From Mediterraneibacter agrestimuris (GTDB lineage Bacteria > Bacillota > Clostridia > Lachnospirales > Lachnospiraceae): a stretch of 64,000 nucleotides of DNA. Position numbers and translations under genes: made by a program. Each line of letters begins with the position of its first letter. Within the stretch, counting starts at the first letter, position 1. The stretch spans positions 124,001 through 188,000 of the forward strand of contig NZ_CALPDG010000001.1 of the NCBI RefSeq assembly GCF_943193195.1, in the 5' to 3' direction. This document shows, piece after piece, positions 8,602 to 17,331 of the stretch. The notes beneath the pieces are model-generated. The model was not told where the DNA came from. It saw only the letters and a list, made by a program, of their open reading frames with translations, and searched no databases.

Positions 8602-11169
8602 TTAAAATTCTATTATCACTTTGAACAAATCTCCGTCCAAATAGAGCTTGAATGTTCCGCCCTGCATCTCGGTCAGATCTCTTGCAATAGACAGTCCCAG
8701 TCCGCTGCCCTCCGTACTTCGTGACACATCGCCGCGGATAAATCGTTCAGTCAGTTCCTCTGCATTGATATTAAGAGGATTCTCAGAAATATTTTTCAAA
8801 GAGAATTCCACTCCGTTTTCTTTGACCCTCAAATCCGCATAAACGCGGGTTCCCGTCATGGCATACTTTGCCGCATTGTTGAAAATATTTTCCAGTACTC
8901 TCCACATCCGTCTGCCGTCCACATGGACGATCGCCGGCTCCTCCGGAAGAGATGCGACTACCGTCAGATTCTTTGCTTCCATCTTCTCGGAAAATTCTCC
9001 GATCGTCTGGTTTACCATCTCTACCAGATTGACATCCATCATCTCCAGCGTGATATTTCCGCTGCTTACCTTAGATGCTTCCACCACGTCTTCGGTCAAC
9101 GTCTTCAGTCTTTGTGCCTTTGCCTCCAGAACCTCCAGATACCCTTGAATCTTTGGATCGTCCAGATTCTCCCGTTTCAGCAGATCCACATAATTAATGA
9201 TCGATGTAAGAGGAGTCTTGATGTCGTGGGATACATTCGTGATCAAATCCGTTTTCAGCCGCTCGCTCTTCATTGCCGCCCCCACCGCATTGTTCAGTCC
9301 ATCTCCGATACCATTGACCAGTTCTGCCATCTCACGGCTTTCCCCATGTACCTTCTCAAGCGGGATCTGATAATTCACATTCCCAGAAGCAATTTCCTGA
9401 ATTCCCTTGCGTATCCGATCCTTATCAATAGCGCTTCGGATAGTAAGATACAATGCTCCGAGTTCTGCCGCAAACATCAGCAGCATAATAAATCCATTCC
9501 CACCTGCCAATATCGCCAGCCAGTGAATCAGAACAAATCCGCCGATCAGAAGAAGCGACCGCAGGCACACACTCCGATGTCTCCAGAGCTTACTAAAGAT
9601 TCGGTACACCCAAACTATCACACTATTTTTCCAGATTGTTTTTCCCTTGATCCTGCGCACCAGACTCAGGTAACCGGTCAGAAAAAGTATCATCGTACTG
9701 CCTACATAGCCCACGATCACCAGTGCGTCCGCAGCCGTCATAGAAAATGTATAATAAACATATCCCGCATGGTACTGATTCATCTTATAAGGCATCGATG
9801 TATAACCGAGCCCTGTCCAGTTCGCTCCCAGAAACCATGTTATCCCAATCCACGGTATGATAACTGCCGCTGCGCCAAGCCCAGTCTTCCATCGGTCGAA
9901 TCCATTGAGATGCAGTTCTTCATCGTTCATACGCCGTCCGGCAATCACAGTCAGCCAGACCAGAGAAACCATCAGCAGAATTCCGCCAAGAATGATAAAT
10001 ATTCCCGCATTGCGCAGATATGGCGCATATTTCCCATATTCCTTTGCGCTTACATAGAAAATATCCTGTACCGGATATTCTGTATCCACTGCCGCGGCAA
10101 ATATATATTCTCCGTCTGCTCCATAGGCTGCCGGCACTCCCCGCCACTCGGACGCATCCGCATGCATGTTGCTTTCAAAATCCGCCAGCTTCGGCTTCAC
10201 GACTACATATTTCCCCGCTTTCTTTATTTTCTCAATACTTGCTTCCACCTGTTCAAATTTCTCATACGCGCCGTTATTTGTATAAACGATCTTGTGTTCT
10301 TTATCCACGAAAAGATATTGGAAGTTTGTATTGCCCTCAGCCCACATCTCATCAAATACTTCATACTGCTCGAAATCCCATGGAATATTTGAAACCGCGC
10401 TTTCCAATGCAACAAATACATTTTCCAGTTCTCCATTCAACTCCGGCGTTTTATTTACCACCTCCAGAACATTTTCTGCACCTACAGGCTTCACTGTCTC
10501 GACAATTCCCGGCTGGAAAGGCCAAAAGTCCCCGTAAAGCATCTCTCCGTCTGGATTCAGTATCTGTATTCTTTCTCCATAATAACCCATCGGTGAATAC
10601 CCGCCCTCCAGCGCCTGAATTACATTTTGAACCAGATCTTCTTCATAATAACTTTCACTCTCTTCTGCAAAAGCAGCGTTAAGCTTCAGATCACCTTTTT
10701 GTAATAAATCTTCAAATTCATCAAGATAATAATAGTAATATGCTCCGTCCCGCTTCTTACAAACCACGATAGTTGTATCAGCATAGTTCTTGCCCGATTC
10801 CCATTCAACCAGTTCACCCAGTTTATAACTCAGCCCGGACACATTTTCGCCGCTGATCTTCCCATTTTTATAATATTCCATTATATCCACAACACGACCC
10901 GGATCATATTTACCGTCCATTATCTCAAGAGACCGTTTGGACACGATGCCGTCCATCACATTGTATGAAACATCCCGCATACGTTCTTCAAATGCAGAAG
11001 ACTCCTCATACGCATTCTCCTGAAATCCCATCAGATTGTCGGAATTCACGATTCCCTCTCCCTGATTTCCCAAAATCAGCACCGAACTCAGGCTTACAAC
11101 AATGGCAGACACAACCGCTGCTCCTATAAGCCCCGCTTTTACCGGTATGCTTCTATACCATTTCTTCAT
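8602..11169 (-). CDS. Membrane sensor histidine kinase with large extracytoplasmic domain
   Basis: An 855-residue kinase. An N-terminal membrane anchor (about residues 12-33) precedes an extracytoplasmic region of roughly 360 residues. Several membrane spans follow between about 390 and 590, then a HAMP-like linker, a HisKA dimerisation domain with H-box NVSHDIKTPLTS (phospho-acceptor His about residue 648), and an HATPase domain with N-box NIFNNAAKYA and G-box GSGLGLSIARDL. It should autophosphorylate on an extracellular cue and pass phosphate to the response regulator encoded 11 bp upstream. The sensor region is tyrosine- and acid-rich without a recognisable named domain. No target gene is adjacent, so the signal is unknown. 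Confidence 0.92.
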   Translation of the reverse strand: MKKWYRSIPVKAGLIGAAVVSAIVVSLSSVLILGNQGEGIVNSDNLMGFQENAYEESSAFEERMRDVSYNVMDGIVSKRSLEIMDGKYDPGRVVDIMEYYKNGKISGENVSGLSYKLGELVEWESGKNYADTTIVVCKKRDGAYYYYYLDEFEDLLQKGDLKLNAAFAEESESYYEEDLVQNVIQALEGGYSPMGYYGERIQILNPDGEMLYGDFWPFQPGIVETVKPVGAENVLEVVNKTPELNGELENVFVALESAVSNIPWDFEQYEVFDEMWAEGNTNFQYLFVDKEHKIVYTNNGAYEKFEQVEASIEKIKKAGKYVVVKPKLADFESNMHADASEWRGVPAAYGADGEYIFAAAVDTEYPVQDIFYVSAKEYGKYAPYLRNAGIFIILGGILLMVSLVWLTVIAGRRMNDEELHLNGFDRWKTGLGAAAVIIPWIGITWFLGANWTGLGYTSMPYKMNQYHAGYVYYTFSMTAADALVIVGYVGSTMILFLTGYLSLVRRIKGKTIWKNSVIVWVYRIFSKLWRHRSVCLRSLLLIGGFVLIHWLAILAGGNGFIMLLMFAAELGALYLTIRSAIDKDRIRKGIQEIASGNVNYQIPLEKVHGESREMAELVNGIGDGLNNAVGAAMKSERLKTDLITNVSHDIKTPLTSIINYVDLLKRENLDDPKIQGYLEVLEAKAQRLKTLTEDVVEASKVSSGNITLEMMDVNLVEMVNQTIGEFSEKMEAKNLTVVASLPEEPAIVHVDGRRMWRVLENIFNNAAKYAMTGTRVYADLRVKENGVEFSLKNISENPLNINAEELTERFIRGDVSRSTEGSGLGLSIARDLTEMQGGTFKLYLDGDLFKVIIEF

Positions 11170-11180
11170 AATATACTCCT

Positions 11181-11876
11181 TTACATTTTCTCAATCTTGT
11201 ATCCCACTCCCCAGACCACCTTCAAATATCTCGGATCCTTTGGGTTGATCTCTATCTTCTCCCGGATATGACGGATATGTACCGCCACCGTGTTGTCTGC
11301 CCCGATCGCATCTTCATTCCAGATTGATTCGTATATCTGATTTATCGAAAATACTCTCCCTTGATTCTTCATCAATAATAATAAAATATTGTATTCGATC
11401 GGCGTCAGTTTCACTGCATCGCCGTCCACGGTCACTTCTTTTAAATCATCGTTGATCCGCAGACCGCCTACTTCATACACCTTCTCTGCGTTCTCCTGCT
11501 TTGTACCGCCGAATTTTGTGTATCTCCTCAACTGAGATTTCGCCCGTGCCACAAGCTCCAGTGGATTAAAAGGCTTCGTCACATAATCATCGGCTCCTAC
11601 ATTTAATCCAAGAATCTTATCCACATCCTCAGATTTTGCCGACAATATGATAATCGGAATGCTGTGCTTCTCCCGGATTTTCAATGTTGCCCGGATACCG
11701 TCCAAACGCGGCATCATCACATCTAAAATCAACAGATGAACCTCCTCCGTCTCCAGCACTTTAAGCGCCTGCTCTCCATCGTATGCCTTCAGAATGTGAT
11801 ACCCCTCCTGACTCAAATATATTTCAATTGCTTCTACGATTGCTTTGTCATCATCACATACTAATATATTGTACAT
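11181..11876 (-). CDS. OmpR-family response regulator
   Basis: The 231-residue product has a receiver domain (acidic pocket DDD at residues 8-10, phospho-acceptor Asp about 52 in LILDVMMPRLDG, conserved Lys in VTKPF) and a C-terminal winged-helix DNA-binding domain (LTPIEYNILLLLMKNQGRVFS to YLKVVWGVGYKI). It is the cognate regulator of the downstream kinase and the first gene of the pair. The attL end of the integrated element lies only 65 bp upstream of its start, so the insertion falls within or next to the promoter region of this operon and may have altered its expression. Confidence 0.93.
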   Translation of the reverse strand: MYNILVCDDDKAIVEAIEIYLSQEGYHILKAYDGEQALKVLETEEVHLLILDVMMPRLDGIRATLKIREKHSIPIIILSAKSEDVDKILGLNVGADDYVTKPFNPLELVARAKSQLRRYTKFGGTKQENAEKVYEVGGLRINDDLKEVTVDGDAVKLTPIEYNILLLLMKNQGRVFSINQIYESIWNEDAIGADNTVAVHIRHIREKIEINPKDPRYLKVVWGVGYKIEKM

Positions 11877-11940
11877 TTCTCATCACCTCCCTTACAGTAT
11901 ACATGATATCAGTGAAAATTTAAGGAGTATTGGGGAAAAT

Positions 11941-12005
11941 CTTATGAAATTATTAATTCTTTAAAATTCCTATAGATTCGAGCCTTATGTACAGAGCTGA
12001 CAATG
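11941..12005. other. attL direct repeat
   Basis: Starts CTTATGAAATTATTAATTCT and ends CTGACAATG. It is identical over 65 bp to 19900-19964 and is followed by one mismatch and four more matching bases. It lies immediately upstream of the response regulator gene. No tRNA structure is recognisable, so the site appears intergenic. Confidence 0.9.
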
Positions 12006-12064
12006 GCGGTTTTATGGGATTTTTCGATATTTGATACATTAAGAAAATGGTCTTTATTTACTCA

Positions 12065-12120
12065 ACTAGTGCTTTACTAGTGTTACTCCCCCTTAAGCTA
12101 CTAGTGCTACTCTACTAGTG
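12065..12120. repeat. Four ACTAGTG direct repeats next to attL
   Basis: ACTAGTG occurs at 12065, 12076, 12100 and 12114, mostly followed by (T/C)TACT or CTTTACT. The 6-bp core ACTAGT is palindromic. Repeats placed 60-115 bp inside an att end are typical of arm-type sites for an integrase or excisionase. A replication iteron role is an alternative. The rest of 12006-12210 holds no gene. Confidence 0.55.
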
Positions 12121-12210
12121 TTACTGCTTGCCGATCGAATGCTGCTTCTCCGAATTGGCAGCAGTACGTTTTACAGCATCACATTTATAAACATTCCTTT
12201 TTTAAGGTGT

Positions 12211-13077
12211 CTAAAATGTCTTGATAGCCTGTAGCTCTACTTCACTTGTCCATGTCCGTTGGAAGTCTGCAACACCTACATGATGCACCGGTGCAGCAGC
12301 CAGGTACTGCTCATAATATGCCCGGTACTTCCGGCTGCGTCTCGGTAACCTCAATGTCCGCATTGCCTTATCGCTTATATTCCGTACATATTCAGCAGAT
12401 ACCCCCTGACGCTCCCCGGTCTCCCTCAATGTCAGCCCGTCCATATACCGCCGCCGGATAACATGCGCCTGATCAGCCGGAAGAGAATCTATTGCAATCC
12501 ACAATTCACGCTTCATGGCTTCCCGGTCGAGCCGCCGGACGCATTCATCTTCAAGGTCCTCACCAGATGCAACAGTATCCCCAAGAGTCAAGTCCTCGCC
12601 CTCTTCTCCTATCGGTGCGCTCAGGCTCTGTATCCGCTCCATTCCGGCATCTTCCTGCAGCCTGCGCAGTTTCTTGCGGCTCACCCCCAAAAGGGCGCAC
12701 AGCTCACGCTCAGATGGTTCAGAGCCATAATACTTGAGGTATTCCCCTGATATCCGCTTGTATTTCTGGATGTCCTGTCTTGCATGGCTCGGAATCCGGA
12801 CAACATTACCGCAGTTATCAATATAACGGATCATGCCCTGCCGGATCCAGAAAGCAGCGTAGTTGATAAATGGGATGCCCTTTTCTGAATCATAATGCCG
12901 CACCGCTTCACACAACCCCAGATACCCTTCCTGTCTCAGATCGTCCATCTCTGCATGACCGGAATACTTCAAGGCAATCTTTGATATAAAGCCTTTATTC
13001 TGCTCCCACAGGGCAAGCATACGCTCAGCTTCGTTCTCATGCGCTCTGATCAGAGCTACCAACTGTTCATTCGTCAT
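12211..13077 (-). CDS. Sigma-70-like RNA polymerase sigma factor of the element
   Basis: The 288-residue product has region 2 (MDDLRQEGYLGLCEAVRHYD, YAAFWIRQGMIRYI), a region 3-like helix set (PSERELCALLGVSRKKL) and region 4 with an HTH (LTLRETGERQGVSAEYVRN). All parts needed for promoter recognition are therefore present. The ATG at 13077 (MTNEQLVAL) with an AAAGGTGG site about 10 nt upstream is preferred over the in-frame start at 13140. It is the last gene of the leftward block, 79 bp after the capsid gene, and a short GC-balanced C-terminal tail of about 40 residues follows region 4. A role in late transcription of the element is plausible. Confidence 0.85.
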   Translation of the reverse strand: MTNEQLVALIRAHENEAERMLALWEQNKGFISKIALKYSGHAEMDDLRQEGYLGLCEAVRHYDSEKGIPFINYAAFWIRQGMIRYIDNCGNVVRIPSHARQDIQKYKRISGEYLKYYGSEPSERELCALLGVSRKKLRRLQEDAGMERIQSLSAPIGEEGEDLTLGDTVASGEDLEDECVRRLDREAMKRELWIAIDSLPADQAHVIRRRYMDGLTLRETGERQGVSAEYVRNISDKAMRTLRLPRRSRKYRAYYEQYLAAAPVHHVGVADFQRTWTSEVELQAIKTF

Positions 13078-13156
13078 AGTGCGCCACCTTTCAAAAATAC
13101 CCCAGACGCGAGGAAAAATCGTCCGGGGCACCTTTATCAAATTATTAGGTCATGTC

Positions 13157-14005
13157 TTATGCTGCAGGTTTGTTCTGCTGGTAGTAGATCGCCTTTTTCT
13201 TGTTATCCAGCACATGCGCGTCATATACAATACGTCCCTCAATCAATGTTCCGCTGATTCCCGGCGGATCCTGGTGTGTTTTGTAATCTGCTAACTTGGT
13301 GGGGCAGACTGTAGCGCACGGATGGGCTACCATGAAGCCGAAATCCTCCGGCACACGCTTAGATGATACTTTAATCACATTCATACCGTCCAGATTGGAT
13401 ATAACACCCTTTAATCGCATATCTTCCCCAACATTCGTATTCAATACAATCTCTCTGCTCTGCTTCATCAGCTGATACACTTCCGGCACTACTAAAAGCA
13501 CCCGTCCTGTTTCATGCACCTCTGCATCATCAAGAACTGTGGTAGCCTTGATAATTTCCGTGTAAATGTTATCCGCTGTCAAAGTTACCGATTCCGGCTT
13601 AGTTCCTGCATTTTTACACATGTTACCATACACATATGAATCAACCTCGGGCACAACTACCTCCCTCAGCTGACGCGCCAGCGCCGAAGCTGCTTCAAGC
13701 GTTCTTCCTGTCTCGTCACTATCCAGCTTATCAATCACAAACGTGAAAGAGCGATCTTTTGTGATCGTCATTGATTGCGTGTTCGCTGTAAGATTTCCGA
13801 TTGCCCCATAACGTGACCCAGTCGCCCCGGACTCGCTGCCATCACGGTCATAATCATTCATTGCAGATGTGCCAATCTTGTACACCTTTACCGTATACGC
13901 CCCTGTCCAGTCAAAATCATTATTTGTAAGAAGAGACTTCTTACTCTCTGCCTTAAATAGTTCATCAACATACGGCAGGTACTTCGTTACTAATTCTATT
14001 GCCAT
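13157..14005 (-). CDS. Phage major capsid-like protein
   Basis: The 282-residue product begins MAIELVTKYLPYVDELFKAE and continues with the alternating strand/helix composition of HK97-fold coat proteins seen in Firmicutes phages. Examples are GAYTVKVYKIGTSAMNDYDR, DRSFTFVIDKLDSDETGRTL and VVPEVDSYVYGNM. The C-terminal half includes MNVIKVSSKRVPEDFGFMVAHP, a typical coat-protein segment. It directly follows the scaffold-like gene (11 bp gap), the order found in phage head modules. No signal or membrane segment. It should self-assemble with the scaffold into a shell whose size would be limited by an 8-kb genome. The fold is inferred by resemblance and neighbour. Confidence 0.75.
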   Translation of the reverse strand: MAIELVTKYLPYVDELFKAESKKSLLTNNDFDWTGAYTVKVYKIGTSAMNDYDRDGSESGATGSRYGAIGNLTANTQSMTITKDRSFTFVIDKLDSDETGRTLEAASALARQLREVVVPEVDSYVYGNMCKNAGTKPESVTLTADNIYTEIIKATTVLDDAEVHETGRVLLVVPEVYQLMKQSREIVLNTNVGEDMRLKGVISNLDGMNVIKVSSKRVPEDFGFMVAHPCATVCPTKLADYKTHQDPPGISGTLIEGRIVYDAHVLDNKKKAIYYQQNKPAA

Positions 14006-14016
14006 TTACCCAACTC

Positions 14017-14409
14017 CTATACTTTTAACCCCATAGCTCTTCGGATGTCATCGTCTTTAAAACCATTTCCGCCAGTAGGACCGACTGCGTTTAAAATCGG
14101 TTCTTTCATCTTCTGGGCATACGGGGCTATAATCTTTAAACATTTGTCAACGGTTTCTTTATCCAATCCTGCGAACTCATCAGCAAGCTCTTTGTCAAGC
14201 CCGGCATTTGCGACGGCTTCACGTACATATAACGCGCGTTCTCGCTTCTGCAAGTCGAGTTCCCGCTGATCCGGTTCATTCGTTGTCTTTGCCCTGGCAA
14301 GCCGCTCTTGGACAATGCGGTTCACTTCGTCCTGCGTGAAAGTCCTTTCGCCTGTCTGTACGGTCTGCTGCGGTTCCTGATTATTTACAGTATTTGTGTT
14401 TCCTTCCAT
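14017..14409 (-). CDS. Phage scaffold-like protein (DUF4355 type)
   Basis: A 130-residue, charged, helical protein. The N-terminus is Gln/Thr-rich and disordered, followed by ERTFTQDEVNRIVQERLARA (residues about 23-42) and a long Glu/Arg-rich helix (RELDLQKRERALYVREAV). This is characteristic of the DUF4355/GP20-like scaffolds encoded immediately before major capsid genes. It has no protease domain. It likely templates capsid assembly and then leaves or is degraded. AAAGGACG precedes the ATG at 14409. Together with the capsid gene it forms the only recognisable head module of the element. Confidence 0.8.
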   Translation of the reverse strand: MEGNTNTVNNQEPQQTVQTGERTFTQDEVNRIVQERLARAKTTNEPDQRELDLQKRERALYVREAVANAGLDKELADEFAGLDKETVDKCLKIIAPYAQKMKEPILNAVGPTGGNGFKDDDIRRAMGLKV

Positions 14410-14667
14410 GTTTCCACGTCCTTTCCCCGTTTAACGCCCGGTCGGCTCTTTGGTTACTGCCTAAATACGAAAGACAAGCAAATAAAAAAGACGCAAGAAC
14501 AGCTATTAGTCATTTTTGACTATTAGTTATTCCCACGCCCTTGTAAAGGCTTACACACCAGAGAGGTAACATCTGTGTGCGGTACTCTATATTTATTCTA
14601 TTTGCTCTAAAACAATTATATCACACTGACCTCCAACAAATCAACTACTTTTCCAATCACAATCACA
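14410..14667. other. Intergenic gap upstream of the head module
   Basis: No convincing gene is visible in these 258 bp. The right part is AT-rich with hairpin-forming stretches. It separates the early block from the scaffold/capsid/sigma block and could carry the promoter of the head genes. No clear sigma-A promoter was seen. Confidence 0.4.
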
Positions 14668-14877
14668 TCATTTCCCGCTGTTCCCCCGCTGTTCGATGCC
14701 AGATCCTCCCTGTTTCCTGATCTGTTTTGGTGCCGCTGTTTCACTGACACCATATGCCCTCTTATACTTCCCGTTTGACGGCTGTCTCTTCCATTTCTTC
14801 ACTAATGGAGACAGCAGCCGGGTTATTCCGGCAAGCTCCTGATCGTCTGTATATGAAACCCTGATCCTTACGCTCAT
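14668..14877 (-). CDS. Small basic protein of the element
   Basis: 69 residues starting MSVRIRVSYTDDQELAGI, from the ATG at 14877 with AGAGGTGG 7 nt upstream. The longer in-frame extension to 14991 lacks a ribosome site and has a different composition. The first half predicts a beta-strand followed by a helix, and the C-terminal half is Lys/Arg/Gly-rich (KQIRKQGGSGIEQRGNSGK), suggesting nucleic-acid contact. Similar short proteins occur in Lachnospiraceae mobile elements, but I do not recognise a function. Confidence 0.6.
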   Translation of the reverse strand: MSVRIRVSYTDDQELAGITRLLSPLVKKWKRQPSNGKYKRAYGVSETAAPKQIRKQGGSGIEQRGNSGK

Positions 14878-14996
14878 GTATGCCACCTCTTTTCGTTTGT
14901 TTTGGTAAACCGTTCGGCAACGTTGCGAACGTTCTCTTGTCCATGCCGCCCCGGTTCTGCTGTTGGCGCAGCTCCCCGGGGAGGGCAGCACGTGTT

Positions 14997-15194
14997 TTAT
15001 TTCATTCTGATCAACAACGGTCTGCGCTGGTCAGTAAAGGCAAACAACTTCTGCAGATACTCTCTACACGCATCATGTTCCTTCCGGCAGATTAGAAGCA
15101 CAATTTTCGTCATATTATATGTATCAACGTCCATCTTCAACAGCACTTCTACTGATTCAGCAACTATCTTGTTGAATTCTTCTCTATCTTTCAT
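14997..15194 (-). CDS. Hypothetical 65-residue protein
   Basis: Starts MKDREEFNKIVAESVEVLL with an AAGGAAG site before the ATG at 15194. It is predicted all-helical and mixed charged, with two cysteines. It is in the same direction as its neighbours and separated from the next element gene by about 120 bp. No domain recognised. Retained because start, ribosome site and strand all fit the operon. Confidence 0.5.
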   Translation of the reverse strand: MKDREEFNKIVAESVEVLLKMDVDTYNMTKIVLLICRKEHDACREYLQKLFAFTDQRRPLLIRMK

Positions 15195-15299
15195 AACACT
15201 CTTCCTTTCGTGTTCAATTCATGTTATTATGTACCTGTCACATACCATCGCCCATAAGCGCGTATGTTGACATATACGGCGCCCTGTGGATGTTTTCAT

Positions 15300-15803
15300 C
15301 TACGGGGCTTTTGTTTTCTGCTTATCCGGATTATCCACCAGAGAAAGTAACCAGCAAGGATTATTTTCCATAAATGAAAGCTCTCCCGTGGTAAAGGCAG
15401 CTTTCGGAACATACATTATATAAAACGTCCTCCATTCAACCGGAAGAGCAAGATTCTGCTCTTTAATTAATTTAGAGATTAATTTTTTATCTATGTATTT
15501 TCCGCACTTCTGTTCAATTTTTTTTGACATAATTTCATCTTTTTTAATTTGTTCATCGTTTGCCTTGCATGGCATTTCCCAACCTGTTATTTTTAAAATA
15601 TCCTCTGTAAGTATTCCACCTATAAACAAATCTTCTCTACCTAAATAGGCACATGAACACAAAACACGAAAAACTCTTAGAGGAAAACTCATCATCCGCA
15701 TTGTATCTGTCATTAACCCCTCTTTGTCGAATGGATCTGTATGTTCATAATATTCACACATAGTCTCCAACCATCTATTCCAAATTTCCCTAGATATCTT
15801 CAT
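15300..15803 (-). CDS. Hypothetical protein translationally coupled to the replisome organizer
   Basis: About 167 residues from the ATG at 15803. A GTG at 15806 overlaps the TAG stop of the upstream gene, so translation is probably coupled. The protein has a helical N-terminus (SREIWNRWLETMCEYYEHTD), hydrophobic helices around residues 45-75, and a Lys/Glu-rich middle. No catalytic motif is evident. Its place after a replisome organizer is where helicase loaders or DnaC-like proteins often sit, but it lacks a Walker motif, so that role is not supported. Confidence 0.6.
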   Translation of the reverse strand: MKISREIWNRWLETMCEYYEHTDPFDKEGLMTDTMRMMSFPLRVFRVLCSCAYLGREDLFIGGILTEDILKITGWEMPCKANDEQIKKDEIMSKKIEQKCGKYIDKKLISKLIKEQNLALPVEWRTFYIMYVPKAAFTTGELSFMENNPCWLLSLVDNPDKQKTKAP

Positions 15804-15805
15804 CA

Positions 15806-16678
15806 CTATTCCCCCTCATCCTCATCTAAAAGTCCATACTGTCGCATATAATCTTTAGTCATTTTTTTTCTTTCCAGTTGGGGATTAGATTTTTTTTGTG
15901 TTTTCTGCCTCTGTTGTGTTGATTCCGCGCTTTCTGATTTTTGTTTTTGATATCGCTTATGGTTCTTTGCAAATCCCCGCATAGCCAGCAATAAGTTTGT
16001 AACTGGTTCGCCTTTTATTTTCCATCCGTCTTTTTCCATGCGGTTATAAAAAGCCTGTATGCCATCTTCCGAAAGATTAACCTTACCTTCGTCCGCACAC
16101 TCCTGACAGTCTATAAGAGTAAAGGGGGATGCTCCGCCAGCGTCAGCAGAAGGCGGAAGCGTATCCCCTTCCTTAAGAGTAAGAGAATTAAAAAGAGTAT
16201 TTTCTAACTCTTTTTCTTCTCTTACTTTATTCTTACTTTTATCTTTAGAGTTACATTTTGTTACATTACCGTTATACTCCGTTACTTCACTGTTACATTG
16301 TAACATTTTTCTTTCTCTGTATTCCCTCACTCTTTTAGCTGAGGCGCTTTCACTACCAGTACAATCTAAAGCCTCTGGAATAAATAAACTATCATTCTCA
16401 TGCTCTGTTGTCACCATTTTATTTTCAATAAGAAAATCAATGGTTTGTTTCACAAGCTCAAGCGGTTCATTAAATTCTTCTGCAAGTTCCTCCTCAATGG
16501 AATCATATACACCTTGGTAAAAAATGTAGCCTTTGTTGTCCAGACTTAAAAGCATCATCCGCAAATAGATAACTTGCATTTCAAGTCCTTGTGATTGCTT
16601 ACGCATTTTCTTTTGAGATAGTTGGTTAAAGTATGTATTCTTTAGCTGTAACCAGAACAACCTTTTTTCTGCTGCCAT
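15806..16678 (-). CDS. Phage replisome organizer (N-terminal domain protein)
   Basis: The 290-residue product begins MAAEKRLFWLQLKNTYFNQL and continues with MQVIYLRMMLLSLDNKGYIF and EEELAEEFNEPLELVKQTID. This matches the winged-helix N-terminal domain of phage replisome organizers (DnaD/DnaB-like initiation proteins). A Lys/Ser-rich linker (about residues 120-180) leads to a C-terminal helical region with YDRMEKDGWK-like DnaD character. It would bind the element's origin and recruit the host primosome. The ATG at 16678 has an AAGGAG site 5 nt upstream, and a GTG two codons earlier is less likely. The upstream HTH gene stops inside this ribosome site. Confidence 0.82.
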   Translation of the reverse strand: MAAEKRLFWLQLKNTYFNQLSQKKMRKQSQGLEMQVIYLRMMLLSLDNKGYIFYQGVYDSIEEELAEEFNEPLELVKQTIDFLIENKMVTTEHENDSLFIPEALDCTGSESASAKRVREYRERKMLQCNSEVTEYNGNVTKCNSKDKSKNKVREEKELENTLFNSLTLKEGDTLPPSADAGGASPFTLIDCQECADEGKVNLSEDGIQAFYNRMEKDGWKIKGEPVTNLLLAMRGFAKNHKRYQKQKSESAESTQQRQKTQKKSNPQLERKKMTKDYMRQYGLLDEDEGE

Positions 16679-16680
16679 TT

Positions 16681-16908
16681 TCACTCCTTCCCTTCCAGCC
16701 GTTCATAGTCAATTACATCTTCCGGATCAATGCACAGAGCCTTGCACACTCTGCCGAAACGCTCCATCTTGACATAATAGCCGCGTCTCATCCGGTACAC
16801 GATACTGACGCTTACACCGGCTTTGTCAGCAATCTGCTGCGGTGTCATGCAACTCTTTACCATTGCTGAGATAATCACATTCACTTTAGCGCATACCAAA
16901 TCTATCAC
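16681..16908 (-). CDS. Small HTH DNA-binding protein (GTG start)
   Basis: 75 residues with a helix-turn-helix MTPQQIADKAGVSVSIVYRM at about residues 21-40 and an acidic C-terminus. The start is a GTG at 16908 whose first bases overlap the TGA stop of the 47-residue upstream gene, with AGGAGG just before it, so the two are translationally coupled. Likely an early regulator or excisionase-like DNA-binding protein of the element. Confidence 0.7.
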   Translation of the reverse strand: MIDLVCAKVNVIISAMVKSCMTPQQIADKAGVSVSIVYRMRRGYYVKMERFGRVCKALCIDPEDVIDYERLEGKE

Positions 16909-17048
16909 CTCCTGTACTTCTCCAGCTCTGCATCGATTTCCATCAGTTCATCTGCATATTCTGGTTTCCAGCTCTTCCCAGAACACAATACAATCTCCGA
17001 ACGTCTTAGTACTAACGCAGTATAGTCTCTGATCTGTTCTGTTTTCAT
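16905..17048 (-). CDS. 47-residue element protein
   Basis: A short ORF read directly: MKTEQIRDYTALVLRRSEIV..., ending LEKYRR. The start ATG at 17048 has a strong AGGAGGAGT site about 8 nt upstream, and its stop overlaps the start of the next gene. It is helical and charged, with no known domain. The good ribosome site and coupling make it a real small gene. Confidence 0.6.
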   Translation of the reverse strand: MKTEQIRDYTALVLRRSEIVLCSGKSWKPEYADELMEIDAELEKYRR

Positions 17049-17126
17049 CCGTTTACACTCCTCCTTTTGTACCGGTACAAATCTTCCATTTCCTCACACC
17101 CTGCCCGGGGTGTTTAATTGGCTTTT

Positions 17127-17315
17127 TCAAATTATTTCCGTTACATTAACTCCCAAACTACGAGCAATCTTACCGACTGATGCCGGTGTTACATTTTTTT
17201 GGTTCAGAATCATAGCGTAACGCTGGCGGCTGATTCCGGCACGCTCCGCAGCCTGTCCGATGGTCAAGCCGCTGTTCGCTAAAGCAATTTCAAATTTCCT
17301 GTTGTCGATTGTCAT
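17127..17315 (-). CDS. Cro-like HTH regulator
   Basis: 62 residues from the ATG at 17315 (AGGTGAG site). The HTH LTIGQAAERAGISRQRYAMI lies near residues 17-36, followed by ASVGKIARSLGVNVTEII, a typical XRE tail. It is divergent from the CI-like repressor at 17452 and its promoter contains three ACAACTTTTGTTGT-type operators. It is the likely Cro counterpart that opens the leftward block. Confidence 0.8.
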   Translation of the reverse strand: MTIDNRKFEIALANSGLTIGQAAERAGISRQRYAMILNQKNVTPASVGKIARSLGVNVTEII

Positions 17316-17331
17316 TTTCTCACCTCGCTTT

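Noticed and set aside
8923-10392. 489-codon open frame on the plus strand
   Set aside because: It lies wholly antisense to the histidine kinase gene, has unusual His/Gln/Cys-rich composition and no ribosome site, so it is a shadow of that gene.
11941-12005. tRNA gene fragment as integration target
   Set aside because: The GATTCGAGCC stretch resembles a T-loop, but no acceptor or anticodon stem can be formed around it.
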